DNA from: Streptomyces sp. S.PB5
GTDB taxonomy: Bacteria; Actinomycetota; Actinomycetes; Streptomycetales; Streptomycetaceae
DNA length: 64,000 nucleotides
Direction of reading: 5' to 3'
NCBI RefSeq assembly: GCF_030403745.1
Contig: NZ_JAQMWP010000015.1
Location: 124,001-188,000 of the forward strand
Part shown: positions 26,037-34,737 of the stretch, piece by piece
How the letters are laid out: every line of letters begins with the position of its first letter
How positions within the stretch are numbered: position 1 is the first letter of the stretch
Notes under the pieces: model-generated
The model's database searches: none
The model's input: the letters and a program-made list of their open reading frames with translations, nothing else
Told to the model about the DNA's origin: nothing
Position numbers and translations under genes: made by a program

Positions 26037-26357
26037 TCAGGCGAGGTGGAAGACCTCGGTGAGCGGTTTCATCGCCTCGTCGGGCCGGGCGCCGTCCAAC
26101 GACTCGAAGAACGGCGCCATCTCGGCCTGCCAGCGGGCGTTGACGTCGGTGGCTTCCATGCCGGTCACGGCGGCCTCGAAGTCCTCGGTCTCCAGGTAGC
26201 CGACCAGCAGGCCGTCGTCTCTGAGGAAGAGCGAGTAGTTGTGCCAGCCGGTGGCCGAGAGCGCGTCGAGCATCTCGGGCCACACGGCGGCGTGCCGCTC
26301 GCGGTACTCGTCGAGGCGGTCTGCCCTGACCTTCAGCAGGAAGCACACGCGCTGCAT
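26037..26357 (-). CDS. rhaM: L-rhamnose mutarotase
   Basis: 106 residues from ATG 26357 (AAGGGG 6 bp upstream; GTG 26363 is less likely). It is the expected family length and has MQRVCFLLKVRADRLDEYRE, HAAVWPEMLDAL, GWHNYSLFL and the active-site-proximal MEATDVNARWQ. It interconverts alpha and beta anomers of L-rhamnose, speeding supply to the isomerase. It lies between the ABC importer genes and the secreted propeller protein in one operon. Confidence 0.92.
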   Translation of the reverse strand: MQRVCFLLKVRADRLDEYRERHAAVWPEMLDALSATGWHNYSLFLRDDGLLVGYLETEDFEAAVTGMEATDVNARWQAEMAPFFESLDGARPDEAMKPLTEVFHLA

Positions 26358-26385
26358 CAACACCCCTTGGGGACTCAGAAGTTGA

Positions 26386-27465
26386 TCAGAAGTTGAACTG
26401 GTCGATGTTCTCGGCGTCGAACACGGTCGGCTTGCCGAGGTTGATCACGCCGTCCTTGCCGATGGTGTACGTCGTGCCGCCGGCCTTGAAGGTCTCGCCC
26501 TCCGCGCCGGTGATCTGGCCCGAGACCAGCGCCACGGCCGTCTGCGCGGCGAGCGCGCCGAGCTTGGCCGGGTCCCACAGCTCGAACGCCTCGACGGTGC
26601 CGTTCTTGACGTACTTGCGCATGTCGTTGGGGGTGCCGAGGCCGGTCAGCTTGACCTTGCCCTTGTACTTGGAGCCGGACAGGTACTGGGCGGCCGCCTT
26701 GATGCCGACGGTGGTCGGGGAGATGATCCCCTTCAGGTTCGGGAACTCCTGCAGCAGGCCCTGGGTCTGCTGGAAGGACTGCTGGGCGTCGTCGTTGCCG
26801 TAGGCGGTCTTGACGAGCTTGATGTCCTTGTACTTGGGGTCCTTCAGCTCGTCCTTCATGAAGTCGATCCAGACGTTCTGGTTCGTCGCGGTCTGCGCGG
26901 CGGACAGGATCGCGATCTCGCCCTTGTAGCCGATCTGTTCGGCGAGCAGCTGCACCTCGGTGCGGCCGAGGTCCTCGGCGGAGGCCTGGGAGACGAAGGC
27001 GTTGCGGCAGTCCGGCTTGGTGTCGGAGTCGTAGGTGACGACCTTGATGTCGTTCTTCATGGCCTGCTTGGTCGCGGTGCACAGGGCGCCCGGGTCCTGC
27101 GCGGAGACGGCCATCGCGTCGACCTGCTGCTGGGTGAGCGTGTTGACGTAGCTCACCTGCCCGGCGGTGTCGGTGGCGCTGGAGGGGCCGACCTCCTTGT
27201 AGCTGGAGCCCAGCTCCTTCAGGGCCGCCTCGCCGCCCTTGTCGGCGGAGGTGAAGTACGGGTTGTTGACCTGCTTGGGCAGGAACCCGACGGTCAGCCC
27301 CTTCTTGGTGGCCGCGTTCGGGTCGGCCTTGGCGGTGGAGGAGGCGGAGGCGCCCTCGTTCTCCACGTCCTTCTTCGTGGTACCGCCACAGGCGGTCAGG
27401 GCCAGGGCGAGAGAGGTTCCGGCGGCGAGGGCCGCGCAGGCACGGCGGAGCGACGACTTGCGCAT
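26386..27465 (-). CDS. rhaS: Rhamnose ABC transporter substrate-binding lipoprotein
   Basis: 359 residues. Signal peptide with lipobox LTAC-GG (Cys near 26), then a short charged linker and a periplasmic-binding-protein type I fold: VGFLPKQVNNPYFTSADKGG, DAMAVSAQDP, ISPTTVGIKAAAQYL, LTGLGTPNDMRKYVKNG. It closely follows the RhaS-type binders of CUT2 sugar importers. It is the fourth gene of the transporter set and is separated from the second permease by a 94-bp spacer holding a dispersed repeat. Confidence 0.9.
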   Translation of the reverse strand: MRKSSLRRACAALAAGTSLALALTACGGTTKKDVENEGASASSTAKADPNAATKKGLTVGFLPKQVNNPYFTSADKGGEAALKELGSSYKEVGPSSATDTAGQVSYVNTLTQQQVDAMAVSAQDPGALCTATKQAMKNDIKVVTYDSDTKPDCRNAFVSQASAEDLGRTEVQLLAEQIGYKGEIAILSAAQTATNQNVWIDFMKDELKDPKYKDIKLVKTAYGNDDAQQSFQQTQGLLQEFPNLKGIISPTTVGIKAAAQYLSGSKYKGKVKLTGLGTPNDMRKYVKNGTVEAFELWDPAKLGALAAQTAVALVSGQITGAEGETFKAGGTTYTIGKDGVINLGKPTVFDAENIDQFNF

Positions 27466-27500
27466 GGTGGGGTTCCTTTTTATGAGGGTGGAGTGGAGCT

Positions 27501-27535
27501 ACCTAGGGGCGCGGGGAACTGCGCGACCAGCCACA
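27501..27535. repeat. 35-bp dispersed intergenic repeat, copy A
   Basis: A 35-bp sequence beginning ACCTAGGGGCGCGGGGAACT. An exact inverted copy is at 32619-32653. I recognise it as a very common Streptomyces intergenic motif (GGGGCGCGGGGAACTGCGCG core, able to form a short GCGC hairpin). Here it lies between the second permease and rhaS genes. Confidence 0.85.
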
Positions 27536-27559
27536 GCGCTCCCGCAGCTGCATACGGCG

Positions 27560-28534
27560 CTACGACGTAAGCCTTTGCGCCCGAGCAATGGAGATCTGCC
27601 GTGCGACTCGCGGCCCGAGCACCGACAGCACCAGCAGGACCCCCGTGACCACGATCTGCGACTGCGCGGACACATCCTGAAGGCTCATCACGTTCTGCAA
27701 TGTCCCCAGCAGGAACACCCCGGCGATGGCGCCACCGAGCGTCCCCTTTCCGCCGTCGAAGTCGATACCGCCGAGCAACACCGCCGCGATGACGGACAGT
27801 TCGAGCCCGGTCGCGTTGTCGTACCGAGCGGACGCGTAGTGCAGCGCCCAGAAGATGCCGGTGAGCGAGGCCATCAGCCCGGTCACCGTGAACAGGATCA
27901 GCTTCTGCCGCTTGACGCGGATGCCGGCGAACCGCGCGGCCTCCTCGCTGGCGCCGATGGCGAACGCGGCCCGTCCGAACGCGGTGGCGTGCAGGACGAT
28001 CACGGCGATCACGAGCAGCACCAGGAAGGGCACGAAGGCCTGCGGGACGAACGTGTCGCCGATCCGGCCGGCCGCGAAGTCCAGGTACTGGGTGGGGAAG
28101 TCGGTCACCGAGTCGGAGCCGAGCACGATCTGTGCGATGCCCCGGTAGGCGGCGAGGGTGCCGATGGTGACGGCGAGGGAGGGCAGCCCGAGCCGGGTGA
28201 CGAGCAGGCCGTTGACGAGGCCGCAGACCACGCCGAGCAACAGGCAGATCGGGATGATCGTCTCGATCGTCATGCCCTGGTTCCACAGGGCGCCCATCAC
28301 GGCGCCGGAGAGACCGGCGGTGGAGGCGACGGAGAGATCGATCTCGCCCGAGACGACCAGAAGGGTCATCGGGAGGGCGACCAGGGCGATCGGAAGGGTG
28401 TTTCCGATCAGGAACGACAGATTGAGAGCGTTTCCGAAACCGTCGACCGTTCCGAAGGACAGCAGGAGCACGACGATCAGAACGGCGCCCACGACCGTGT
28501 CCCAGCGGACGGCTCGCGTCAGAGACTCAGGCAT
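27560..28534 (-). CDS. rhaQ: Rhamnose ABC transporter permease
   Basis: 324 residues, with about eight to ten hydrophobic segments and the CUT2 permease signatures SGEIDLSVASTAGLSGAVMG and AAVLLGGIDFDGGKGTLGGA. It pairs with the permease encoded just upstream, whose stop it overlaps by 8 bp. Together they form the membrane channel for L-rhamnose import. Confidence 0.88.
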   Translation of the reverse strand: MPESLTRAVRWDTVVGAVLIVVLLLSFGTVDGFGNALNLSFLIGNTLPIALVALPMTLLVVSGEIDLSVASTAGLSGAVMGALWNQGMTIETIIPICLLLGVVCGLVNGLLVTRLGLPSLAVTIGTLAAYRGIAQIVLGSDSVTDFPTQYLDFAAGRIGDTFVPQAFVPFLVLLVIAVIVLHATAFGRAAFAIGASEEAARFAGIRVKRQKLILFTVTGLMASLTGIFWALHYASARYDNATGLELSVIAAVLLGGIDFDGGKGTLGGAIAGVFLLGTLQNVMSLQDVSAQSQIVVTGVLLVLSVLGPRVARQISIARAQRLTS

Positions 28535-29567
28535 GGCGGGCGTTCCTCTTCTTCAGGGCCGAGGCCACGCGCAGCGCGACGATCCGGTCGACCGCGATGG
28601 CGAGGATGAGCAGGATGCCGTTGATGGCGAGCACCCACACGGAGCTGACGCCGAGCGCGGGCAGCATGCTGTTGACGGAGGTCAGCAGCAGGGCGCCGAG
28701 GGCCGCCCCGTAGACGCTGCCGGAGCCGCCGGTGAAGACGACGCCGCCGACCACGACCGCGCTGACGACGGTCATCTCGTAGCCGGTACCGGTGCCGGAG
28801 TCGACGTTGCCGAACCGGGCCAGATACATCGCCCCGGCGAGACCGGCCAGGGCCCCGCAGAAGGTGTACGCGGCGAGGATCCGCTTGCGGACCGGGATGC
28901 CGGCGAGGCGGGCGGCCTCGGGGTTGGAGCCGAGGGCGTAGAGCTCGCGGCCGCTGCCGAAGTGCTTGAGGTGGTACGCGGTGGCCACCAGGACCACCAG
29001 CGCGATGAGCGCGAGGTAGGGCACCGCGGAGATGCCGCCGGAGCCGAAGTCGATGAAGCCGTCCGGGAGGCTCGCCGCGGTGATCTGCCGGGAGCCGACC
29101 CAGATGGAGTCGATGCCGCGGATGATGTACAGCGTGCCGAGGGTGACGACGAGGGCGGGCACCTGGCCGAGACTGACCAGGAGGCCGTTCAGCAGGCCGA
29201 ACCCGATGCCCATGAGGACGGCGAGGGCGATCGCGACGACCGGGTTCCCGCCGCCCTGGAGGTAGTTGCCGGCGGCGAAGGCGCTGATGCCGAGGGTGGA
29301 GCCGACCGAGAGGTCGACGTTCCGGGTGATCACGACCAGGGACTGGCCGGTGGCGACCAGCACCAGAATCGTGGCGTTGAGCAGCAGGTCCTTGATGCCC
29401 TGTTCGGACAGGAACTCGCTGTTGCCGGCCTGGGTGATGACGATCATCACCAGGAAGACGACCAGGATGGCGAGTTCGCGCATCTTGAAGACGCGGTCGA
29501 CGAGCCGGGTGCCGCTGGACCTGGGCACCTCGGCGACGGGCGCCTTGTCGGGGGTGGTGACCGTCAT
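28527..29567 (-). CDS. rhaP: Rhamnose ABC transporter permease
   Basis: 346 residues. CUT2 permease with VVITRNVDLSVGSTLGISAF and VVVGGVVFTGGSGSVYGAAL, the conserved cytoplasmic loop, and EAARLAGIPVRKRI. Overlap with the second permease gene shows tight coupling. The N-terminal ~45 residues are a cytoplasmic tail followed by the first span. Confidence 0.88.
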   Translation of the reverse strand: MTVTTPDKAPVAEVPRSSGTRLVDRVFKMRELAILVVFLVMIVITQAGNSEFLSEQGIKDLLLNATILVLVATGQSLVVITRNVDLSVGSTLGISAFAAGNYLQGGGNPVVAIALAVLMGIGFGLLNGLLVSLGQVPALVVTLGTLYIIRGIDSIWVGSRQITAASLPDGFIDFGSGGISAVPYLALIALVVLVATAYHLKHFGSGRELYALGSNPEAARLAGIPVRKRILAAYTFCGALAGLAGAMYLARFGNVDSGTGTGYEMTVVSAVVVGGVVFTGGSGSVYGAALGALLLTSVNSMLPALGVSSVWVLAINGILLILAIAVDRIVALRVASALKKRNARHA

Positions 29568-29607
29568 GCGGCGGCCCTCCGGGGGACAGGGGACGTCGTG
29601 GTGGGCC

Positions 29608-31125
29608 TCATGCGGCAGCCCTCCCGGTGGCTGCGGCCATCACGGTTTCCTCGGTGGCTTCGGAGCGCGGGATCTCGGCGGTGAGCCGTCCCTCGTGCAT
29701 CACCAGCACGCGGTCGGCCATGCCGAGGATCTCCGGCAGGTCGGAGGAGATCATCAGGACCGCCACACCGTCGGCGGCCAGCTCGCTCAGCAGCCGGTGC
29801 ACCTCCGCCTTGGTGCCGACGTCGATGCCGCGGGTGGGCTCGTCGACGATCAGCACCTTGGGGCCGGTGGCCAGCCACTTGGCGAGAACGACCTTCTGCT
29901 GGTTGCCGCCGGACAGGGTGTTGACCGTGTCGGCGATACGGGCGTACTTGACCTGGAGCTTGACGGCCCAGTCGAGGGAGCGGCTGCGTTCGGCACCGCG
30001 GTCCATCAGGCCGGCCTTCACCGTCGTACGAAGTCCGGTGAGGCCGATGTTGCGCTCGATGGACATGTCCATCACCAGGCCCTGAGCGCGCCGGTCCTCG
30101 GGGACCAGGGCGAGGCCCGCGGCCATGGCGGTGGAGGGGGCGCCGTTGACCAGTGGCTTGCCGTCCACGGAGACATCGCCCGCGTCCCAGCGGTCGATGC
30201 CGAACACCGCCCGGGCGACCTCGGTCCGGCCCGCCCCGACGAGCCCGGCCAGGCCGACGATCTCGCCGCGCCGCACCTGGAAGGAGACGTCGGTGAAGAC
30301 ACCCTCCCGGGTCAGGCGGTTCACCGTCAGGGCGACCTCGCCGGGGCGTACCTCCTGCTTCGGGTACAGCTCGTCGAGGTCGCGGCCGACCATCCGGCGG
30401 ACGAGGTCGTCCTCGGTCATGCCGTCGACCGGCTCGCTGGAGATCCAGGCGCCGTCGCGCAGCGTGGTGACCCGCCGGCAGATCTGGAAGATCTCCTCCA
30501 GGCGGTGGGAGATGAAGAGGACGGCCGCGCCCTGTTCGCGCAGGGTGCGCACGACTCCGAAGAGCCGGGCGACCTCGCTGCCGGTCAGGGCCGCGGTCGG
30601 CTCGTCCATGATCAGGACGCGGGCCTCGAAGGAGAGCGCCTTGGCGATCTCGACGATCTGCTGGTCCGCGATGGACAGACCGCGCGCAGGGCGGTCGGGG
30701 TCGAGTTCGACGCCGAGCCGCTGCATCAGGGCGAGGGTGGCCGCGTGGGTGGCCTTGTGGTCGATACGGCCGAACGTGCGCCGCGGCCGGCGGCCCATGA
30801 AGATGTTCTCGGCGATCGACAGGTCAGGGAAGAGCGTCGGCTCCTGGTAGATCACGGCGATACCGGCGTCGCGAGCGTCGCCGGGCCCGTGGAAGACGAC
30901 GGGCGCGCCGTCGAGCAGCACCTGGCCGGCGTCCGGCCGGTGCACCCCCGCCAGGGTCTTGATGAGGGTCGACTTGCCCGCGCCGTTCTCCCCGGCGAGG
31001 GCGTGCACTTCGCCGGCGAACAGCTCCAGGGACACGTCCCGCAGGGCGCGCACGGCGCCGAAGGACTTGGAGATGCCCTTGAGCGCCAGCACCGGGGATG
31101 GACCCGCTTCGGACGGGTGGGTCAT
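29608..31125 (-). CDS. rhaT: Rhamnose ABC transporter ATP-binding protein (two nucleotide-binding domains)
   Basis: 505 residues, the tandem ATPase of CUT2 importers. Domain 1 has Walker A GENGAGKST, signature LSIADQQIVEIAKAL and Walker B VLIMDEPTAAL. Domain 2 has a degenerate Walker A (GLVGAGRTEVAR), signature LSGGNQQKVVLAKWL and Walker B VLIVDEPTRGID. It is the first gene of the leftward operon; its promoter region (31126-31408) is shared divergently with rhaI and holds operator-like palindromes. Confidence 0.92.
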   Translation of the reverse strand: MTHPSEAGPSPVLALKGISKSFGAVRALRDVSLELFAGEVHALAGENGAGKSTLIKTLAGVHRPDAGQVLLDGAPVVFHGPGDARDAGIAVIYQEPTLFPDLSIAENIFMGRRPRRTFGRIDHKATHAATLALMQRLGVELDPDRPARGLSIADQQIVEIAKALSFEARVLIMDEPTAALTGSEVARLFGVVRTLREQGAAVLFISHRLEEIFQICRRVTTLRDGAWISSEPVDGMTEDDLVRRMVGRDLDELYPKQEVRPGEVALTVNRLTREGVFTDVSFQVRRGEIVGLAGLVGAGRTEVARAVFGIDRWDAGDVSVDGKPLVNGAPSTAMAAGLALVPEDRRAQGLVMDMSIERNIGLTGLRTTVKAGLMDRGAERSRSLDWAVKLQVKYARIADTVNTLSGGNQQKVVLAKWLATGPKVLIVDEPTRGIDVGTKAEVHRLLSELAADGVAVLMISSDLPEILGMADRVLVMHEGRLTAEIPRSEATEETVMAAATGRAAA

Positions 31126-31169
31126 GAGGGGCTCCTCGACGACGCCCGGGGTCTGCCCTCACGGCGTCG

Positions 31170-31181
31170 TGAAAGGTTTCA
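31170..31181. promoter_or_regulatory. Candidate rha operator 1
   Basis: TGAAAGGTTTCA, with TGAAA/TTTCA arms, 45 bp upstream of the importer ATPase start. It shares the TGAAW...WTTCA pattern with the other sites of the locus. Confidence 0.45.
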
Positions 31182-31235
31182 ACTTGGTTGCCGGGACGTT
31201 AGGCACCCAGCGCATGTCACGTCAATGGGTTCGTA

Positions 31236-31250
31236 TCGAAAAACTTTCGA
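31236..31250. promoter_or_regulatory. TCGAAA-N3-TTTCGA palindrome
   Basis: Perfect 6-bp arms around AAC in the centre of the divergent rha promoter region, set in a locally A/T-rich patch. It could be an operator or part of a promoter. Confidence 0.4.
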
Positions 31251-31335
31251 GACTCATGGGTCACAGCCGGGTCACGGGCAACAGGCTCGGCCGCAGGGGT
31301 TGACACCTCACCGGGCACCTCATACTTTCCGTTCT

Positions 31336-31347
31336 TGAATCGTTTCA
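31336..31347. promoter_or_regulatory. Candidate rha operator 2
   Basis: TGAATCGTTTCA has the LacI-family central CG and TGAA/TTCA-like arms. It lies 61 bp upstream of the rhaI start and resembles TGTATCGATTCA upstream of the rhamnosidase. Confidence 0.55.
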
Positions 31348-31408
31348 CACAGACCTTTCGATGCAGCTTTCAGATGACCTTCCGAACCGACGTCACAGGA
31401 GCCCCGAA

Positions 31409-32578
31409 GTGACCGAGCTCGCCGCGGTGAAAGCCGCGCTCAAGACACAGGCAGTCGAGACGCCGTCGTGGGCGTACGGGAACTCGGGAACCCGCTTCAA
31501 GGTGTTCGCCCAGCAGGGTGTTCCGCGCACCCCGCAGGAGAAGCTCGACGACGCCGCCCAGGTGCACGCGTTCACCGGTGTGGCCCCGACCGTCGCCCTG
31601 CACATCCCGTGGGACAGGGTCGAGGGCTCCGATGGATACGCAGAGCTGGCGAAGCACGCCGAAGACCGCGGAGTGAAGCTGGGCGCGATCAACTCCAACA
31701 CCTTCCAGGACGACGCCTACAAACTGGGCAGCATCTGTCACCCGGAGGCGTCGGTACGGCGGAAGGCCGTCGACCATCTGCTGGAGTGCGTCGACATCAT
31801 GGACGCGACGGGGTCCACGGATCTCAAGCTGTGGTTCGCCGACGGCACGAACTATCCCGGGCAGGACGACATCCGCAGCCGTCAGGACCGGCTGGCCGAA
31901 GGGCTGGCGGAGGTCTACGAGCGGCTCGGGGACGGACAGCGCATGCTGCTGGAGTACAAGTTCTTCGAGCCGGCCTTCTACACCACCGATGTGCCGGACT
32001 GGGGGACGGCGTACGCGCACTGCCTGAAGCTCGGCCCCAAGGCGCAGGTCGTGGTGGACACCGGGCATCACGCCCCCGGGACCAACATCGAGTTCATCGT
32101 CGCCACGCTCCTGCGGGAGGGGAAGCTCGGCGGGTTCGACTTCAACTCGCGGTTCTACGCCGACGACGACCTGATGGTGGGGGCGGCCGATCCGTTCCAG
32201 CTGTTCCGGATCATGTACGAGGTGGTGCGCGGCGGCGGGTTCACTCCCGATGTGGCGTTCATGCTCGACCAGTGCCACAACATCGAGGCGAAGATCCCGG
32301 CGATCATCCGGTCGGTGATGAACGTGCAGGAGGCTACGGCGAAGGCGTTGCTGGTCGACCGGGGTGCGCTGTCTGCTGCGCAGGCTTCGGGGGATGTCCT
32401 TGAGGCGAACGCCGTGATCATGGACGCGTACAACACGGATGTGCGGCCGCTGCTTGCGGAGGTGCGTGAGGAGATGGGGCTGGACGCGAACCCCATTGCT
32501 GCGTACCGGCGTTCCGGGTGGGCCGAGAAGATCGTGGCCGAGCGGGTTGGCGGAGAGCAGGCCGGGTGGGGGGCGTAA
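31409..32578 (+). CDS. rhaI: L-rhamnose isomerase (RhaI type)
   Basis: 389 residues from GTG 31409 (AGGAG 7 bp upstream). It is the TIM-barrel isomerase of the Pseudomonas stutzeri RhaI type, not the E. coli RhaA type. Recognisable stretches include LHIPWDRVEG, LKLWFADGTNYPGQ, LEYKFFEPAFYTTD (metal-binding Glu), VVDTGHHAPGTNIE and FDFNSRFYADDDLM with metal ligands. It converts L-rhamnose to L-rhamnulose and is the first step of the rightward operon. Confidence 0.92.
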   Translation: MTELAAVKAALKTQAVETPSWAYGNSGTRFKVFAQQGVPRTPQEKLDDAAQVHAFTGVAPTVALHIPWDRVEGSDGYAELAKHAEDRGVKLGAINSNTFQDDAYKLGSICHPEASVRRKAVDHLLECVDIMDATGSTDLKLWFADGTNYPGQDDIRSRQDRLAEGLAEVYERLGDGQRMLLEYKFFEPAFYTTDVPDWGTAYAHCLKLGPKAQVVVDTGHHAPGTNIEFIVATLLREGKLGGFDFNSRFYADDDLMVGAADPFQLFRIMYEVVRGGGFTPDVAFMLDQCHNIEAKIPAIIRSVMNVQEATAKALLVDRGALSAAQASGDVLEANAVIMDAYNTDVRPLLAEVREEMGLDANPIAAYRRSGWAEKIVAERVGGEQAGWGA

Positions 32579-32618
32579 GCGTCTGCCGGGTTCTGTCGTA
32601 TGCCGGGTGCGGGTCCGT

Positions 32619-32653
32619 TGTGGCTGGTCGCGCAGTTCCCCGCGCCCCTAGGT
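32619..32653. repeat. 35-bp dispersed intergenic repeat, copy B (inverted)
   Basis: Exact reverse complement of 27501-27535, lying in the 114-bp gap between rhaI and the aldolase/dehydrogenase gene. The pair brackets the divergent rha promoter and the importer genes rhaT, rhaP and rhaQ plus rhaI. Confidence 0.85.
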
Positions 32654-32692
32654 AGGAAATCGCCCCCTCCTCTCAAGAAGGACTGAACGTTC

Positions 32693-34732
32693 ATGGCCCT
32701 CCACCCCGAAGCTGCCGCCCTCCTCGCTCGCTCTCATCGGCTCGGCGCCGATCCCCGCAACACCAACTACGCCGGTGGCAACGCGTCCGCGAAAGGCACC
32801 GACACCGATCCCGTCACCGGGGGTGATGTCGAGCTGATGTGGGTCAAGGGGTCCGGTGGTGATCTCGGAACCCTCACCGAGGGCGGGCTGGCCGTCCTGC
32901 GGCTGGACCGGATGCGGGCGCTCGTCGACGTCTACCCGGGCGTCGAGCGCGAGGACGAGATGGTCGCCGCCTTCGACTACTGCCTGCACGGCAAGGGCGG
33001 GGCGGCGCCCTCCATCGACACCGCGATGCACGGGCTGGTCGACGCCGCGCACGTCGATCATCTGCATCCCGACTCCGGGATCGCGCTGGCCTGTGCCGCG
33101 GACGGCGAGAAGCTGACCGCGGAGTGCTTCGGCGACACCGTGGCCTGGGTGCCGTGGCGGCGGCCCGGGTTCCAGCTGGGGCTGGACATCGCCGCGATCA
33201 AGGCGGCCAACCCGCAGGCGATCGGCGTCGTCCTCGGCGGGCACGGCATCACGGCGTGGGGCGCGAGTGCCGAGGAGTGCGAGCGGAACTCGCTGCACAT
33301 CATCCGTACCGCCGAGGCCTTCCTCGCCGAGCGCGGCAAGGCCGAGCCCTTCGGGCCGGTGATCGAGGGGTACGCGGCTCTGGCCGAGGACGAGCGGCGT
33401 GAGCGGGCTGCCGCGCTGGCTCCCCATGTACGGGCCATCGCCTCGCAGGACCGGCCCCAGGTCGGGCACTTCAACGACTCCGACGTCGTCCTGGAGTTCC
33501 TGGCCCGGGCCGAGCACCCGCGGCTCGCCGGGCTCGGGACCTCCTGCCCGGACCACTTCCTGCGGACCAAGGTCGCTCCGCTCGTCCTCGACCTGCCGGC
33601 GGACGCCCCGCTGGACGAGGCCGTCGCCCGCCTCAAGGAACTGCACGCCTCCTACCGCGAGGAGTACGCCGCCTACTACCGGCGGCACGCGCTGCCCGAC
33701 TCCCCCGCCATGCGCGGTGCGGACCCGGCGATCGTGCTGATCCCGGGTGTGGGCATGTTCTCCTTCGGCAAGGACAAGCAGACCGCGCGGGTGGCGGGCG
33801 AGTTCTACGTCAATGCCATCAACGTGATGCGCGGCGCGGAGGCCGTTTCCACGTACGCGCCGATCGAGGAGTCCGAGAAGTTCCGTATCGAGTACTGGGC
33901 GCTGGAGGAGGCCAAGCTCCAGCGGATGCCCAGGCCGAAGCCGCTCGCGACGCGGGTCGCGCTCGTGACCGGGGCGGGCAGCGGGATCGGCAAGGCCATC
34001 GCGCACCGGCTGGTCGCCGAGGGCGCGTGTGTCGTCGTCGCCGATCTCAACGCCGAGAACGCCGCGGCCGTCGCGGAGGGACTCGGCGGGGCCGACAAGG
34101 CGGTCGCCGTGACCGTGGACGTGACGTCCGAGGAGCAGATCGCCGAGGCGTTCAAGGCTGCCGCGCTCGCCTTCGGTGGGGTGGATCTCGTCGTCAACAA
34201 CGCCGGGATCTCCGTCTCCAAGCCGTTGCTGGAGACCTCGGCCGAGGACTGGGACCTGCAGCACGACATCATGGCCCGGGGCTCGTTCCTCGTCTCGCGT
34301 GAGGCGGCCCGGGTGATGATCGCGCAGGGCCTCGGGGGCGACATCGTCTACATCGCCTCCAAGAACGCCGTGTTCGCCGGGCCCAACAACATCGCCTACT
34401 CCGCCACCAAGGCCGACCAGGCCCACCAAGTACGGCTGCTCGCGGCCGAGTTGGGTGAGCACGGCATCCGGGTCAACGGGATCAACCCCGACGGCGTGGT
34501 CCGCGGGTCCGGGATCTTCGCCGGCGGGTGGGGCGCCAAGCGGGCCGCCGTGTACGGGGTCGAGGAGGAGAAGCTGGGCGAGTTCTACGCCCAGCGGACG
34601 ATCCTCAAGCGCGAGGTGCTGCCCGAGCACGTCGCGAACGCCGTGTTCGCCCTGACGGGTGGGGAGTTGACCCACACCACCGGCCTCCACATCCCGGTCG
34701 ACGCCGGCGTCGCGGCCGCCTTCCTGCGGTGA
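32693..34732 (+). CDS. rhaEW: Bifunctional rhamnulose-1-phosphate aldolase / lactaldehyde dehydrogenase
   Basis: 679 residues. The N-terminal ~420 residues are a class II aldolase/epimerase domain (NTNYAGGNASAKGTD, HVDHLHPDSG with metal-binding His, LGGHGITAWG). The C-terminal part from ~423 is an SDR with TGAGSGIG, NNAGIS and catalytic YSATKAD. The fusion splits rhamnulose-1-P to DHAP and L-lactaldehyde and oxidises the aldehyde to L-lactate. That product links directly to the lutABC genes downstream. It overlaps the GTGA start region of rhamnulokinase. Confidence 0.92.
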   Translation: MALHPEAAALLARSHRLGADPRNTNYAGGNASAKGTDTDPVTGGDVELMWVKGSGGDLGTLTEGGLAVLRLDRMRALVDVYPGVEREDEMVAAFDYCLHGKGGAAPSIDTAMHGLVDAAHVDHLHPDSGIALACAADGEKLTAECFGDTVAWVPWRRPGFQLGLDIAAIKAANPQAIGVVLGGHGITAWGASAEECERNSLHIIRTAEAFLAERGKAEPFGPVIEGYAALAEDERRERAAALAPHVRAIASQDRPQVGHFNDSDVVLEFLARAEHPRLAGLGTSCPDHFLRTKVAPLVLDLPADAPLDEAVARLKELHASYREEYAAYYRRHALPDSPAMRGADPAIVLIPGVGMFSFGKDKQTARVAGEFYVNAINVMRGAEAVSTYAPIEESEKFRIEYWALEEAKLQRMPRPKPLATRVALVTGAGSGIGKAIAHRLVAEGACVVVADLNAENAAAVAEGLGGADKAVAVTVDVTSEEQIAEAFKAAALAFGGVDLVVNNAGISVSKPLLETSAEDWDLQHDIMARGSFLVSREAARVMIAQGLGGDIVYIASKNAVFAGPNNIAYSATKADQAHQVRLLAAELGEHGIRVNGINPDGVVRGSGIFAGGWGAKRAAVYGVEEEKLGEFYAQRTILKREVLPEHVANAVFALTGGELTHTTGLHIPVDAGVAAAFLR

Positions 34733-34737
34733 CGGGC

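Noticed and set aside
32648..34690. 680-codon minus-strand frame opposite the aldolase/dehydrogenase gene
   Set aside because: Antisense shadow; the plus frame shows complete class II aldolase and SDR motifs.
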